DNA of 64,000 nucleotides from Senecio squalidus (taxonomy: Eukaryota > Streptophyta > Magnoliopsida > Asterales > Asteraceae): positions 19,813,784 to 19,877,783 of the forward strand of contig CAJVGC010000582.1 in assembly GCA_910822075.1 (NCBI GenBank). The letters run 5' to 3'. Of the stretch, positions 46,501 to 58,393 are shown piece by piece. Each line of letters opens with the position of its first letter. Positions within the stretch are counted from its first letter, which is position 1. The position numbers and the translations under genes were made by a program. Under the pieces are notes generated by a model, which worked only from the letters and a program-made list of their open reading frames with translations, was not told the origin of the DNA and searched no databases.

Positions 46501-48584
46501 AACAAACATATAAAAAAACAATTTAAGGGAACTATATTCAAAATATTGAGCAATTTGGGCACCAAAACTTTTATAAATAAAATACAAGGTAAGAGTCAGA
46601 TTCTGGATAAGTAGGGGTTCACTTGTTTTACCAACTGCAACTCCACATAACCATTGTACAACTTCCACTCGAGACTAATAAGTGGTAATATTAACATGTA
46701 TAAATGAACACTATTCTCTTACATTTTGGACAATTTTCTGAATATATAGCATCCCATATTCTTCTGGCTGATGGCCCAGTATACCCCGTGTAACGCTCAG
46801 GATTCAATAGTAAATTTACATATGTCATTTCACCTGCAGGTTACAGAATTGATCAATATCAAGATAGTTCTCAATGGAAGCAAAAGAAAATGACTTCATA
46901 AAAGAGTATATGAAAAACAGGCTGGAAGTAAAGCAGGGAATCACCATTATCTGTCTCGTCATCAATAGTCCACGGATTATCTACTTCTGCCCAGCCTCTA
47001 AATGCCTTAGCATCTAGAGTACGATCAACAGCAGCCTCTGGCTTTCCCTCCTGACATATAAGATCATCTTTTGCAAGTCCATGCAGTGATGGCCTCTTAA
47101 AAGGTTCTGGGAATTCATTTTCTGGACATTCACATACACTGCAATCACGTAGTCGACACATGCCATCGTCAGGCCAGAAGGGGCAGTCACACCATAACTT
47201 AACCTGTTAAAAGTGAATCACGTCATGGTCCTACTCAACTAAAACGAGCTCAACTAGAAACCTAAACATTATTAAATGTCTTATAACTTTGTATTTCTTT
47301 CAGCATGTATGCCCCTCGAAAGGAACACTAAACTATAGCTAGAAGGGGGCTTTAACCGAAGATGAGGACGTCAAACTGTTGGCCTGTTGGGTTATCTTGG
47401 CTTTTGCTATTCAATTCATGAACACATGTACTTCAAAGACACATTACTTCCCTTTTTTTTCCTACCATACTCTTCAAATTAAAGAATTCAGATACAAAGA
47501 AACTAAACTTATGCAGTAATAAAATTGACTACGGAGAAAGAGAAAGACACATGCCAAACAACATGCTTTTTAGTTGAGCAATATCTATAGGCACTTGATG
47601 TGATGGGTCTTTTGTTGCTCTACTAACGTCTACTTTATTTACAATGAAGACAAATCACAATATTAGCTTGGAAAGATCTCCATATGCTGACGAGGCAACA
47701 CTAATCATTTGAAATTTTCCTATACAAAGATAGACTACTTTTGACATGTAGAATCGCATCAAAAAGCATGCCACACTATACCAAAACCAAATTTCGATAA
47801 AATCCAGTACATGAAAAATAAAAGATCTAGCATGCAACTACTCATAAAGTACCTTTACAAGGTTTATATAATTTCAAATGATACCTTAAAATATCGAAAG
47901 AACGGAGTGGTAACAAGTTGTTGCAACAACGGATGAAGAACTGCTCCATTAACAGTATCAACCGTCTCATAATCACAACAACAGTCCTCCACAATGCCTG
48001 TAAATTTATGAGAATCCTGCTCAATAAACAATAAGAAAAAAGTAAAATTAGCTATATGATGATCTAACAAAAAAGCTAATTCCAATTATCTCTAAATCAC
48101 ATAAAATTCGCCTAAATTTATAACTCATAACCTATCACAACATTGTCTAATTTCGAATTGATCAACAATGATCGCATTTATAAAAAGCATAAATACATAA
48201 TTCACCAAAACTAATATAGCATCATAAGATTCAAATCGAGTCGGAATACAAAATCTAGCCTATCACACAGTGTCTAACATCTATCAATTGCAGAAATAGA
48301 GTACTAAAGTAAACGGAATCGAAACAAGTTAAATCTAGTTCAAAATGCTTAAAATCTCAAAAAACTTGTAACTAATTAACAGCAATCAGTTGATAGAGAA
48401 ATGAAAATACCTCGGAACAACGGCAACGAGATCGAATGAAGGAGAAACTAGTAGAATTCCTCCAAGGAATGAGAGAAACAGCAAGTAAAACTGCAATCAG
48501 AGCTCCAACAAGTCTCCATTTCCAAATATTAATATTCTTCTTCTGATGAGTAGCTTGCTTGTGTTTAATCTCTACTTCCACCAT
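41051..48584 (-). CDS. ERO1: Endoplasmic reticulum oxidoreductin-1 (467 aa, 9 exons)
   Basis: ERO1 is a FAD-dependent thiol oxidase of the ER membrane that re-oxidises protein disulfide isomerase and passes electrons to oxygen. Exons on the minus strand are 48584-48411, 48016-47885, 47203-46945, 46833-46723, 46228-46110, 45942-45838, 45736-45534, 41455-41332 and 41227-41051 (1404 nt), all in phase. Residues about 21-41 form a signal-anchor helix (LVGALIAVLLAVSLIPW). The shuttle disulfide is C118-RLRD-C123. The FAD-site segments are GYTGPSARRIWDAIYSENC and SGLHSSISVHIASDYLLD. The inner active site is C373-VG-C376-EK-C379 followed by RLWGKLQVLG. Length matches plant ERO1. Intron 7 is 4.1 kb because of a solo LTR (41555-44939); both splice sites remain. 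All catalytic cysteines are present, so the gene is probably functional. Confidence 0.95.
42945..43296. repeat. Array of AAAATCACATGTGATTTT palindromes
   Basis: About ten exact or imperfect copies of the 18-bp palindrome AAAATCACATGTGATTTT and variants (CACGTG, CACATGCG, ACATGTAA cores) lie within 350 bp, separated by 15-40 bp AT-rich spacers such as CAAAAACCAAAATTTATAAA. It is inside the LTR in ERO1 intron 7. Confidence 0.85.
43446..43527. repeat. (TA)n microsatellite
   Basis: This is an uninterrupted TA run of about 75 bp after CTATACGTATATATA. The run produces an artefactual Ile/Tyr-repeat open frame on the minus strand. Confidence 0.95.
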
Positions 48585-51284
48585 TAATTATTAATTTCGG
48601 ATACAGAATTGATGAATAAGAACCCTAATTAAACTGAGCAGATCAACACAATTGTTATGTGTGAAAAAGAGAAAATAAAAGTCGTTTTTGTAGAATTAAT
48701 ATGTAACGCCGACTACACACATTATATTACTTACTGCTGTTGTTTTGCACACGGATTTTGATTTTGAAAAAAGGAAGAAATCAGTTAGAATTTCCAAACA
48801 TGGCGGTCTATACAAGGATCTCTACTCGCAATATATATAAATTGGATTACACGTACAATTAAAATTAAATATAATATCGTCTTATTAATTAATTGAAAAA
48901 TAAATTCTATTTAATTATACTATATTATATATTATTTAAGTTTTTTTACTTATAAATTAAAAATTTAAGTAAAATTGAATTATCTATTTGTCATTTACTC
49001 ATTAAATACAATATTTATGTTAATTAAATAATACTAATGCATTTGAGTTTTTCTTTAATTTTATGTTTTAAATAAGTTAACTTTTAGAACAATTTATTTA
49101 AAAATTTTACTTTTTATATTTTATAATTTTCGAATCTAAATTTAATTTTTTGTATCTGGTATTTTTTTTAAATATGAACAACTACTGAAGTACAATCAAT
49201 TACTAATAGTATTTTTACCACACAACTGCATTAAAATCCGACCTACTTCTAATGTATAGTATTCTTGTCATATTAATTTAAAGATAAATTGTTTTTAAAC
49301 TTGTTATAGTTGTAAGGTTAGTTATATTTGGCTAGAAAAAATAATATTTTGATGATTCTTTATGTTGGTTTTGTATACAATTTATGTTTGAATGTTTGTT
49401 TAGAGTAATTATATAAGTTTTTGGGTTTATTTTAAGTTTTAATTTCTTTTTAATAAATATTATTGTTGATTATACAGTTTAGTTAATAATCATCTGTAAT
49501 AATTATATAGATTTTTGCGGGGAAAAAAAAAAGTTGGATATTCAGTACAAATACAAATACAAATACATAATAAAACGATAACATTATGTTTATTTTTTAT
49601 TTAAGTTATAATTAATAAAGTATTTGTAAATATTTAAGATTTATGTCCAAAACTATCAAGAAAGCTATATTGAAAAACGGATTTTGTATAATTCTTGATA
49701 CGTAATAAAAAAAAAAATGTAGACCTAGAGAGACATCTCCATAACCTTTACAAATGATCCTACAAATAAAGAATGTTTGGTATATTTTCAAAATTAAGAG
49801 GATTAAACGTGTCTTATTTGTCAACTACTTTATATTTTGTTATACTTATGTGGTTTTACCAAATGGGCTAAATGCGTAAAAAAGGCCGAATTACACATCG
49901 GTTGAATGCCGCACGAGAAAAAATTTCCTATATGTCCTGAATGGTCGAACGATAAACTAATTGAAAGTGTAGTTTTATCAAATGACCTGAATATATAATG
50001 TAATCACTAGTTTTTCTATACGTCCTGAATGGTCGAACGATGAACTACTAGTTTTGTAAAATATAATTACGAAATGTTTGGCCAAAGGTTTAAAAGGGAC
50101 TAAGATTATGTTTTAATTCATAAATATTGTTAGGTTGTAAATTGGATAACATTTTTGCAGAGAGTTTGTTAACTATAGTCTCGTGGTTATGGATAAAGAA
50201 TTTAGGTATGAATAAAGAGATTATATAAATAAGCGGTTATTTATAAATGCAGTGACAAAAATTATATTAAAGGACGGTTATTATCAAATATAATATAATT
50301 ATACGTGTCTGAATATTTTAAATATATTGGGGCTATGTTTAGCAAATTTCTTTTTAATTGGTTTTATTGAAGGTTATTTATTAATTCTTTTAGCGATTAA
50401 GGTACAAAAAATTAGCTTCGATTAAATGTTTGGACAATATTTTGCTTGATTTTTTGAATCTTTAATGAGATCAATTTTTAATGTTTTATATGTAACAAGT
50501 TGTACATATGTTACTCGTATAGAATATAATTTTGTAAAAAAGTATAAAAGAAAAATTAAAATTAATCGTTTTTTGATTCATTCCGACTAAATACAACAAT
50601 AAAATAGAACAAATTTAAATAACAGCGAAAAATGTCAAATTAGTGCACAACTAACATTAAAAAGTGATGTCGTAAATGATTTTGAAAAATCGGACAAAAC
50701 ACTGTCCAAAAGTTTAACCAAAACAACTTTATTATTTCTAATTAATTTAAAAATTGGTAAACAACTTCGAATGAGATAATGAGAAAAAAGTACTAATATT
50801 ATTTTATACAACAAGTAATTAACCCTTAACCAATAAGAAAAAAATAAATATTATTTTATTCAATTAAGTAATTATGCCTACAATGTGAATGTATGGTCCA
50901 GTAGTAGTTGACGCGCGACAATGTAATACAAGTGACGTTGCTCAACCAATAGGAATAAAGCAATGCAGTGCACACGTCGCCACCGATTCTATTTTCTTTT
51001 AACTCATTAATTTCGTCGCCAATAATATACTTACGTAAACATTTAAACTTAATTAACTACCCTTAAAAGTTTCAATAAATATTTATGATTTGTCCAAAGA
51101 GAATAAAAAATATTCCCTACACATAAACATTTCCTTTACGAGTTAAAACAGATTATAATCATAAATCATGTGTCTATGCTATTTTAAGACACAAATATAG
51201 GGAAATTGATGATGACAACTCTAGAAATATGAGTTGTATATAAACTTTTAAGACATGTTTTATCACTTGTATACACAGTGCATA
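48585..51284. other. ERO1 upstream region and AT-rich intergenic sequence
   Basis: The first 150-250 bases are the likely ERO1 leader and promoter. Beyond that it is very AT-rich. A direct repeat of about 30 bp (TCCTGAATGGTCGAACGAT) occurs near 49937 and 50025. A short GC-richer island at about 50900-50990 has TGACG, CCAAT and ACGT-type motifs and might be a promoter relic, but no gene follows it before the Mutator-like element. Confidence 0.4.
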
Positions 51285-51950
51285 TAACAATTTGAGTTAA
51301 TTATATAATTGGTTCCTGTGTTTGTTCCAATTTAACGGGTTCAGTCTCTAAGTCGAAAAACGTTCGGGTCCAGTCCCTGGGGCATATGTTTGGCTACAAA
51401 AATAGACCATTTGTCACTTGAAATGACTAAAATATCCTTAATAAAAAATATTTCATTTTCTATTATTACCTTTTCTTTATATGTTCTTCCCCAAATGAAA
51501 TGTTCTTCCCTAAATCTAATATATCCAACTCCAGGGCAAAACACAATCATCAATCATCAATCATCATCATCGGAGAAGAAAAAATTGGGTTTCAAAACAA
51601 AGAAAACCATCGATTATACCTTGTCCCTTTCAGGTCTTAATGTGTATGAAACTCTTCCCTCATGTTTATCATGGCGTGCAATTCGTCGCAGCTCGTCTAG
51701 TCCTCAAATTCCCTAACAAAGAAAACCATCGAACACGCAACTCGTCTAGTCCTCAAATTCCACGGCCGTTCCACCACCGGCGACGTGCAATTCGTCGTCG
51801 CCGGATACAGATGGCTTTTTCGGAAACGCAGCTCAGTCAACAGATGGCTTTGCAGAATTGTTAAACTATTAATTAAATCGAATCGGTGAGTTGCAGGTGT
51901 TTTTTTTAGATTGCAGAGATGTAGATTGCAGGCTTTTTTTTTTGGATTTC

Positions 51951-52346
51951 TGTTAGGTCTCAATAAGATCTCAAACAATGGTTAATCAATCACAAATAAG
52001 TATTTAGACGTTAATTATTATTAATCGATTGATTACTCAGTTTCACGAATTATTATAGCGGAATTATAATATTGAAACAGTGAAAATAACACACAGTTAT
52101 ATTTCTTCTAAAAGGTACGCTGATTACAAAGTTCAAGCTCACTATTTATACACAATAATAGCGAGCTTGAAAAGATAGAAGATTTCATCTAACTAACATA
52201 CCTAAATTACTGCCCTACGACTCTTCATGAGTCTGAGTAGTCAGCTTCAGTCACTCAGACTCAAGTCACTCAGACTCATGTCACTCAGACTAAGACTTTA
52301 ATTAACAGATTTATTAACTTGGGTTAAATCATTGTTTTTCCCAACA
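51951..52346 (-). repeat. 3' LTR of the second copia element (396 bp)
   Basis: It is nearly identical to 57956-58393, apart from a deletion of about 30 bp near 52170, a missing TCAGTCACTCAGAC unit near 52270, and several substitutions (for example CAATGGT versus CAATGGC close to the terminus). The repeated word CACTCAGACTC is the element's characteristic motif. The polypurine tract adjoins at 52347-52360. Confidence 0.92.
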
Positions 52347-52461
52347 ATCTCCCCCTATCTGTTTCAATTAAAGTCTTTTACAAACCATGCACCAAAAAAT
52401 AAACACAAACAGAAATAGTTAAAGACATATTGTTTGTGAACAAAAAGATACATCACCCAAA

Positions 52462-55400
52462 TTACTTTTTCTTCTTGAGGGTTCTCTTCTTCTTCTTCAA
52501 GGAGGTTTCGAATGGCACAGGCTGATTTACCTCATTTAACCACTTCAACCTTTCTGTCTTCCAAGCAAGCAATCTCTCCATTTCAGTATCAGACTTATGG
52601 AAGTGCAGTTGATACTCTTTCTTGATTAGCTCCACTTTGTCAGCCAAAGTTCCAATATCTTCAATCCTCCTGAGATTATTGAACAGCCAGCTAATCAGCT
52701 TCATTCTGAATGGAAGACATTGAGCAGACTCACATTCACTGAGCAAAGCTATGCAATGGTAAATTGAAGCCATGTTGAGTCTGTCTTTAGCTTGGAAACT
52801 TTCCTCTCCCCCACAAGCTATATAACACAGGCCTGCATGCTTCTCAGTTTCTACATATGTCCTGTCCTGAAATACAACATCTTTGGGAACATGATGCAGA
52901 TTCCAGACCCAGGGATTTGGCACCAGCCCTCACCTTATGCATAGTGCAGAATGCTCTAAAATCTTCATCAGTTATCAGCTTCAGCATATTGGCTACATTG
53001 ACATTATAGATAACCTCTCTTTTTATAGCCATTCGGTGCTCGATGTTAGTTATTCTTGTGCTCAACCTGGCTATCTCTTTCCATTCCTCCAGACCCAATG
53101 TATGTAACATGGTTAGCCCAATTTTGTAGGATCCTCCTTTGTGATAGCAAGTGAGAAGAAGATCAGATATACCAGGACTTGTGCACTCTAAGTTTGGAAT
53201 TCTGTTCTTGTGCTTCCTTAGGGTAAAATTTCTTTCTATGAAGTCTACCCTGGCTTCTTCTCTGAGAACTTGTTTGGCCATTAATCTATCAGCTTCAACC
53301 CTCATTTGTTCTTCTTCAATGGCCAGATCTTCCTCAGCCTTCATCTCAGCTTCAAGTGCTTTTGATGATTGATCATATGGATTGACCTCAAACCTCTCCA
53401 AGTATAGCCCCTTCACATATTCTTTGTATTGCTCCACAGTCATTCCAGAGTTGTGAGCATACCTTTGAAGTTTGGCCAATTTCTCAGCTTCATTTTGTTT
53501 CTTCTTGACTTCAGTCTCAAGCTCAGACTGTACCTCCATTTTTTCTTCTTCAGTCTGAATTGGATCACTGGCATATCCCACTTTTCCTTTTCCCTTGTTC
53601 TCTTCCTTTTCAGGTTCATCACTTGATATGTCGCTCCAATCAGTTTCATAAAATACTTCAGACTGACCAGTTTTAGTGTTGAACCTGGTAGTCTTATAGT
53701 ACCTTTTCTCCCCCTCTTCTCTCTTCCTTTTCAAACTTTGCTTGGGGATCTCAGATTCAACAATTGTAGCAGCTATTTTCTCCCCCTGAATCTGAGAAGC
53801 CTCTGCAACAGTCTTCCCCTTTCTGATCATACTAACCTCAGAGGTCAGTTTCAATACCATCTCCTTGAGTTCCTTCATCTCCTCTGTAGTGTGAGTTTTA
53901 AGAGCATGAACCTCAGTCTGCATTGCTCTCAGTCTGTCATCAAACTGAGCAGACATGTCCTTAAGAGCTTGTAACAGCACATGGACAGTCAAGGCAACCT
54001 CAGACTGAGGTTGAGTAGTAACAGGAGATGTTGTAACAGGTGGCACAGCTTCACTCCCTCCCTGTGATTTAGGAGAATGATCATAATCCATAGAAAATGA
54101 AGTCTGTACCTCACCCAGTTTGGGGAGTAAGGCATTGGCGACTAGTGTAAGAGAGTGTAAGAGAGTTGATGGTGGTACCTGATCGTGAACTAGCACAAAG
54201 CTAGTGAAAATAGCCGTTGGAATTGACTTTGAAACTGAAGGGGGTGGTCCCATACTAAGTACAGGGATATCCAGGAGTGGGACATCTTCTTCAATGTTTG
54301 CCACATATGTCTGTGTGGTAGCAGCCGCGTGTGTCTCCAAGCTTACTACCCTAAAGGGGCTTTGGGTAGTCAAGGCAGTCAGATCCAACTCGTGCTCTAG
54401 CAGAGATAGACTGGTCTGAACTGCAGCACTTGAGGGGAGTTTAGAACTCTCAGCCTCATGGAATAGTGAGTCCATCAGTGCTTGATTTGCTGTGGGGCTT
54501 GATGTGAGAGCTTTTTCAAATGAACTTGGTGAGTTCATCAGTTTGGTCGCTTGTGTAGCGAATACATCAAGGTGTGGAGTGGACTGCTCAGACTGAAAGG
54601 GGATACTCTCAGACTGAGGTAAGGAAAGAGGAATATCCATACCTGGGTCTGTCTCATCTGGCCCAGCCCCACCCATTTCCACCTCAGCATCTGCTGCAGG
54701 GATATTTTCCTCAATTGCCCCGTCAATTCTATCAGCCTGGACATCTGAGTCTGAAGAGTCAGACTCAGTCTGTTCTTGATCAATGAAAGGATTTGCAATC
54801 CATTCAAGCATTACAGGTGTTAATGCTGCCTCATCCTCTGAAAATTTTTGGAGTCAGCCTGGGAAGTTCACAAGTGTAAAATATTTGATCTAGCTGATCA
54901 TACGTTTCTTTTCCCAGGGCTTCCTCAAAGCACAATGAAAGGACTCGAATGAAGGGAACATCATTCGGTCGTTTTGGTTTAAGGGCAAGGGAGAGAATCT
55001 CATCAAAATATAGTTGTGAGAAAGAGATTCTTCTTCCCGTTACCATGGCATGAAATAGATGAGTTTCAAACTCGTTCATTTGATCCAAACTGCCCGATTT
55101 ACCCCCCAAGCACCTTGTAATCATGGAAAATAAGAATCTCCATTTTCCAGTGAAAAATTTATATTGTATGACCCCTTGTATTTCAGGCTGACCAATAAGA
55201 GGAAAGGACTCAACTCGAGCTTGCTGTTTGGTCCTTCTTGCCTGAAAACCACCTTCTCCCGCCTCATCAAGGGTGGGAAGTAAGAGCGCTGCACGAATGG
55301 TCTCTTCTGTAATGGTGATTGTCTCCAGCCCATCATTATATGTCCCAGTGAGGGCGGTCTTGTCAGCGTTGGCGGTGCAGGTATACCACCATTCACAAAG

Positions 55401-55631
55401 TACCGGGGGACACATCGTGTTTGCACAAAAGAAGGCGCCGTAAAGGGGATGTGCCTTCATATACTGAATGAGTTGCTCAAAACCCCTGTTTTGACGATTG
55501 GCGGGAATTTCAGCGGTAGCCACTCTGTTGTTGTCTTTGATTTGAACTCGATTTTGAAAATCAGCACCTGGAATCATTCGTGGTGTAACATGAAGAGTCA
55601 TATTTGCATTAGCCATTAGAGAGAAAATCAA
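52462..55631 (-). pseudogene. Env-like/extra ORF of the second copia element (two frameshifts)
   Basis: Three overlapping open frames read in order on the minus strand: 55631-54831, 54811-52844 and 52923-52462. The first break lies at an A/T homopolymer near 54843-54853, the second near 52925. The first part has a globular domain (EWWYT, ITITEETIRAALLLPTLDEAGE) comparable to the extra ORF of the first copia element. The middle is acidic and Ser/Thr-rich, with a Glu/Lys-rich helix. The end is Lys-rich. The function is not known; there is no clear signal peptide or membrane helix. A start at the second Met (MANANMTLHV) is more plausible than the first. Confidence 0.7.
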
Positions 55632-56010
55632 GCAGGAGATTTGAATAAAAATTAGGTTAAAGTTTGAAATTCAGTTACTTTTAAACTAAGAGAGCGAAGA
55701 TTAAGAAACTAAGTTAGGAAACTTTCAATTTAGACCTTTAATGTTTATCAGATTTGCACTATTGACCATTGATTGTACATTGACCCGTTTAAAAAAAACA
55801 AAAAAATTATAGCTAAGAAAAAAAATTAAAAAAGATATGAAAAAAAATTAAAATGTGGAAAAGTGTAATAGATGTAAAAAAAATATGTACTAAAAATACA
55901 TCCAGTCTATGCACTTGGTCAGAGTGAAATATGTGGAGATGACTATTGGGTCAGACTGAAAATTCACAAGCTGACTAACAGGTCAGCCTGAGATTTATGT
56001 TTTTGACAGA

Positions 56011-56740
56011 TTAAGGATTTAACATTCCTAGTTCTCCTAAGAGATAGAAAAACCTGTCCTCACTCAGAGGCTTCGTGAATATGTCTGCCAATTGATCATT
56101 TGTAGCCACGAATTCCAGTCTGACCTTTCCTTTCTCCACACAGTCTCTAATGAAATGATGTCTTATCTCGATGTGTTTGGTCCTGGAGTGGAACACTGGA
56201 TTCTCAGTAATTTGGATTGCACTCTTGTTTTTACACATGATTGGAGTGTTTTGAATCTTGATATCAAGATCAGCCAATTGATGTTGCATCCATAGCAATT
56301 GTGCACAACAGCTTCCTGCAGCCACATACTCAGCTTCAGTAGTGGACGTTGCAACTGAGTTTTCTGACTAGCTTTCCTCCTAGAAGCTGACATCCTCCTG
56401 AGGTACTCTTCCTATCAAGTTTGCATCCTGCATAATCTGCATCTGAGTAGCCAATTAGTTCAAAACCAGAATCTTTAGGGTACCATAAACCAAGGTTTGA
56501 TGTACCATTAAGATAGCGAAAAATGCTTTTGACAGCTCTAAGATGGGATTCCTTGGGGTCAGCTTGATAACGTGCACATAGACATGTGGAAAACATGATA
56601 TCAGGTCTACTGGCAGTTAAATAGAGTAAAGAACCAATCATTCCTCTATAAGTGGCTTGACAGACTGACTTACCAGATGAGTCTTTGTGCAATTTGTCAG
56701 AAGTGCTCATTGGTGTTTTCATTTCAGAACTTGTTCAAAA
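56011..56740 (-). pseudogene. Copia RNase H remnant
   Basis: The first frame (56722-56336) has GMIGSLLYLTASRPDIMFS and SDADYAGCKLDRKSTSGGC, the start of the RNase H domain. The second frame (56325-56011) has AAGSCCAQLLWMQHQL, the KHIEIRHHFIRD segment and the end FTKPLSEDRF. The two are out of register near 56360, with a few codons lost. Upstream, to the gap at 57022, only frameshifted reverse-transcriptase fragments can be read. Confidence 0.85.
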
Positions 56741-57021
56741 CCAAATTTCTGACTAAGTCATGACATATTTACTCTGGTTTATAAAATTCCCATCTTTCTT
56801 TTGTTTCTACTTGTAGACCAAGAAAGAAGTTAAGTTCCCCCATCATACTCATTCTGTATTCACTACACATGAGTTTTGAAAACCAAGTACACAGTTGTCA
56901 TTTGTGGAGCCAAATATAATGTCATCAACATATATTTGAACCAAAATGACATGACCATTTTCCTTTTGATGAACAATGTTTTATCAATTGATCCCCTTTT
57001 AAATCAGTTTTAATAAGAAAT

Positions 57022-57121
57022 NNNNNNNNNNNNNNNNNNNNNNNNNNNNNNNNNNNNNNNNNNNNNNNNNNNNNNNNNNNNNNNNNNNNNNNNNNNNNNN
57101 NNNNNNNNNNNNNNNNNNNNN
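57022..57121. other. Assembly gap (100 N)
   Basis: There are exactly 100 unknown bases inside the second copia element, between gag and the RT remnant. The round number suggests a scaffold gap of unknown true size, which may hide the protease, integrase and most of the RT. Confidence 0.97.
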
Positions 57122-57877
57122 TTCTTTATTCCTCCTACTGGTTGCAACTAATGCAGCTTCAGGATCCCTTGCAGTTCGTCTATTGTTAATTTTTTTCCTT
57201 TCTTGAGATTCCTCAAAATTTAACAATAAACCAAAGAGTCCTGGCAGCTTGTAGGTGGACAGCTTCTCGCTAACAACAAGAGATGTAATGACAGATTCAA
57301 ACTTGTTAGGTAAGATATCAACAAATTTCTTACAAATTTCATCATCTTCCTTCGTCACTCCTAGAGCTGACATATCATTCAGCATAATTTGGAAACGTGT
57401 GTGAACGTCAGCCAAAGTCTCCTTTTCTTTCATATAGAAATTTTCATAATTTCTAATGAGACTGTTTAATCGTTCCTCTTTCACCACTGGAACACCTTCA
57501 TAGGACACAATTAACGTGTCCCATAGTTCTTTAGCAGTTTTGCATCCATCTATTTTTGAAAAGATTTGTTCAGACACTGCATTTCCTAAAATGCTTCTGG
57601 CTTTAGGATCAAGATTGTACAACAGCTTGTCTTGATCTGTCCATTGAGATTTGGTGGTTTGAACCCATCTTGCACGTTGAACTACTTTATCACCTTCCTT
57701 TACTTCATCAATGTGCTTTCCAGGAATTATGAGTCCTTCAGTTATTATTCTTATCATTTCTTCATGAATTCTTGAGAGATGCCACTCAGCTTTAAGCTTC
57801 CAATGGGCAAAATTGTGTCCATTGAAAACAGGAATTCCTTTACCGGCCATTGTCGGTGAGTTTGAAGATGATGACAT
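57122..57877 (-). CDS. Copia gag (UBN2-type), 3' end lost in the gap
   Basis: It starts MSSSSNSPTMAGKGIPVFNG at 57877, 80 bases inside the 5' LTR, and stays open to the gap. Recognisable gag features are FNGHNFAHWKLKAEWHL, the TAKELWDTL helix and a DVHTRFQIMLNDMSALG segment. This is the DUF4219/UBN2 gag of plant copia elements. The zinc knuckle would lie beyond the gap. About 250 codons are visible. Confidence 0.88.
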
Positions 57878-57938
57878 TGTTTTGAGATTTTAAGTATTGA
57901 TCGTTACGATTTATAAATTTATTAAAATTTAAATCTTA

Positions 57939-57955
57939 TTTGCTCTGATACCAGT
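57939..57955 (-). other. Primer-binding site
   Basis: Read on the minus strand, ACTGGTATCAGAGCA follows the 5' LTR end after two bases. TGGTATCAGAGC is complementary to the 3' end of initiator tRNA-Met, the usual copia primer. Confidence 0.9.
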
Positions 57956-58393
57956 TGTTAGGTCTCAATAAGATCTCAAACAATGGCTAATCAATCACAA
58001 ATAAGATTTTAAACGTTAATTATTATTAATCGATTGATTACTCAGTTTCACGAATTATTATAGCGGAATTATAATATTGAAACAGTGAAAATAACACACA
58101 GTTATATTTCTTCTAAAAGGTACGCTGATTACAAAGTTCAAGCTCACTATTTATACACAATAATAGCGAGCTTGATAAGTATGAATCTTAGAAAATCTTC
58201 TAAAAAGATAGAAGATTTCATCTAACTAACATACCTAAATTACTGCCCTACGACTCTTCATGAGTCTGAGTAGTCAGCTTCAGTCACTCAGACTCAAGTC
58301 ACTCAGACTCAGTCACTCAGACTCATGTCACTCAGACTAAGACTTTAATTAACAGATTTATTAACTTGGGTTAAATCATTGTTTTTCCCAACA
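57956..58393 (-). repeat. 5' LTR of the second copia element (438 bp)
   Basis: This is the longer of the two LTRs, TGTTGGG to CCTAACA on the minus strand. It contains five CACTCAGACTC-like units in its first quarter (58265-58340 in window coordinates). The flanking duplication ATTTC is at 58394-58398. Confidence 0.92.

Larger units (their letters stand above)
51951..58393 (-). mobile_element. Second Ty1/copia element with env-like ORF, both LTRs present
   Basis: It has LTRs at 57956-58393 (5') and 51951-52346 (3'), starting TGTTGGG and ending CCTAACA on the minus strand, and an exact 5-bp duplication ATTTC (51946-51950 and 58394-58398). A primer-binding site TGGTATCAGAGC lies next to the 5' LTR and a polypurine tract AGGGGGAGAT next to the 3' LTR. 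The 3' LTR lacks about 30 bp and one short repeat unit present in the 5' LTR. The internal order on the minus strand is gag, assembly gap, RT/RNase H remnant, then the env-like ORF. Most of pol is missing or hidden in the gap. Confidence 0.93.

Noticed and set aside
51390..51864. Frames of 74-108 codons (+) in MULE-1
   Set aside because: No family recognised and they run through the terminal repeat; kept only as a possible capture in the findings.
54204..54786. Plus-strand frames opposite the second copia extra ORF
   Set aside because: Antisense shadows of the minus-strand frame.
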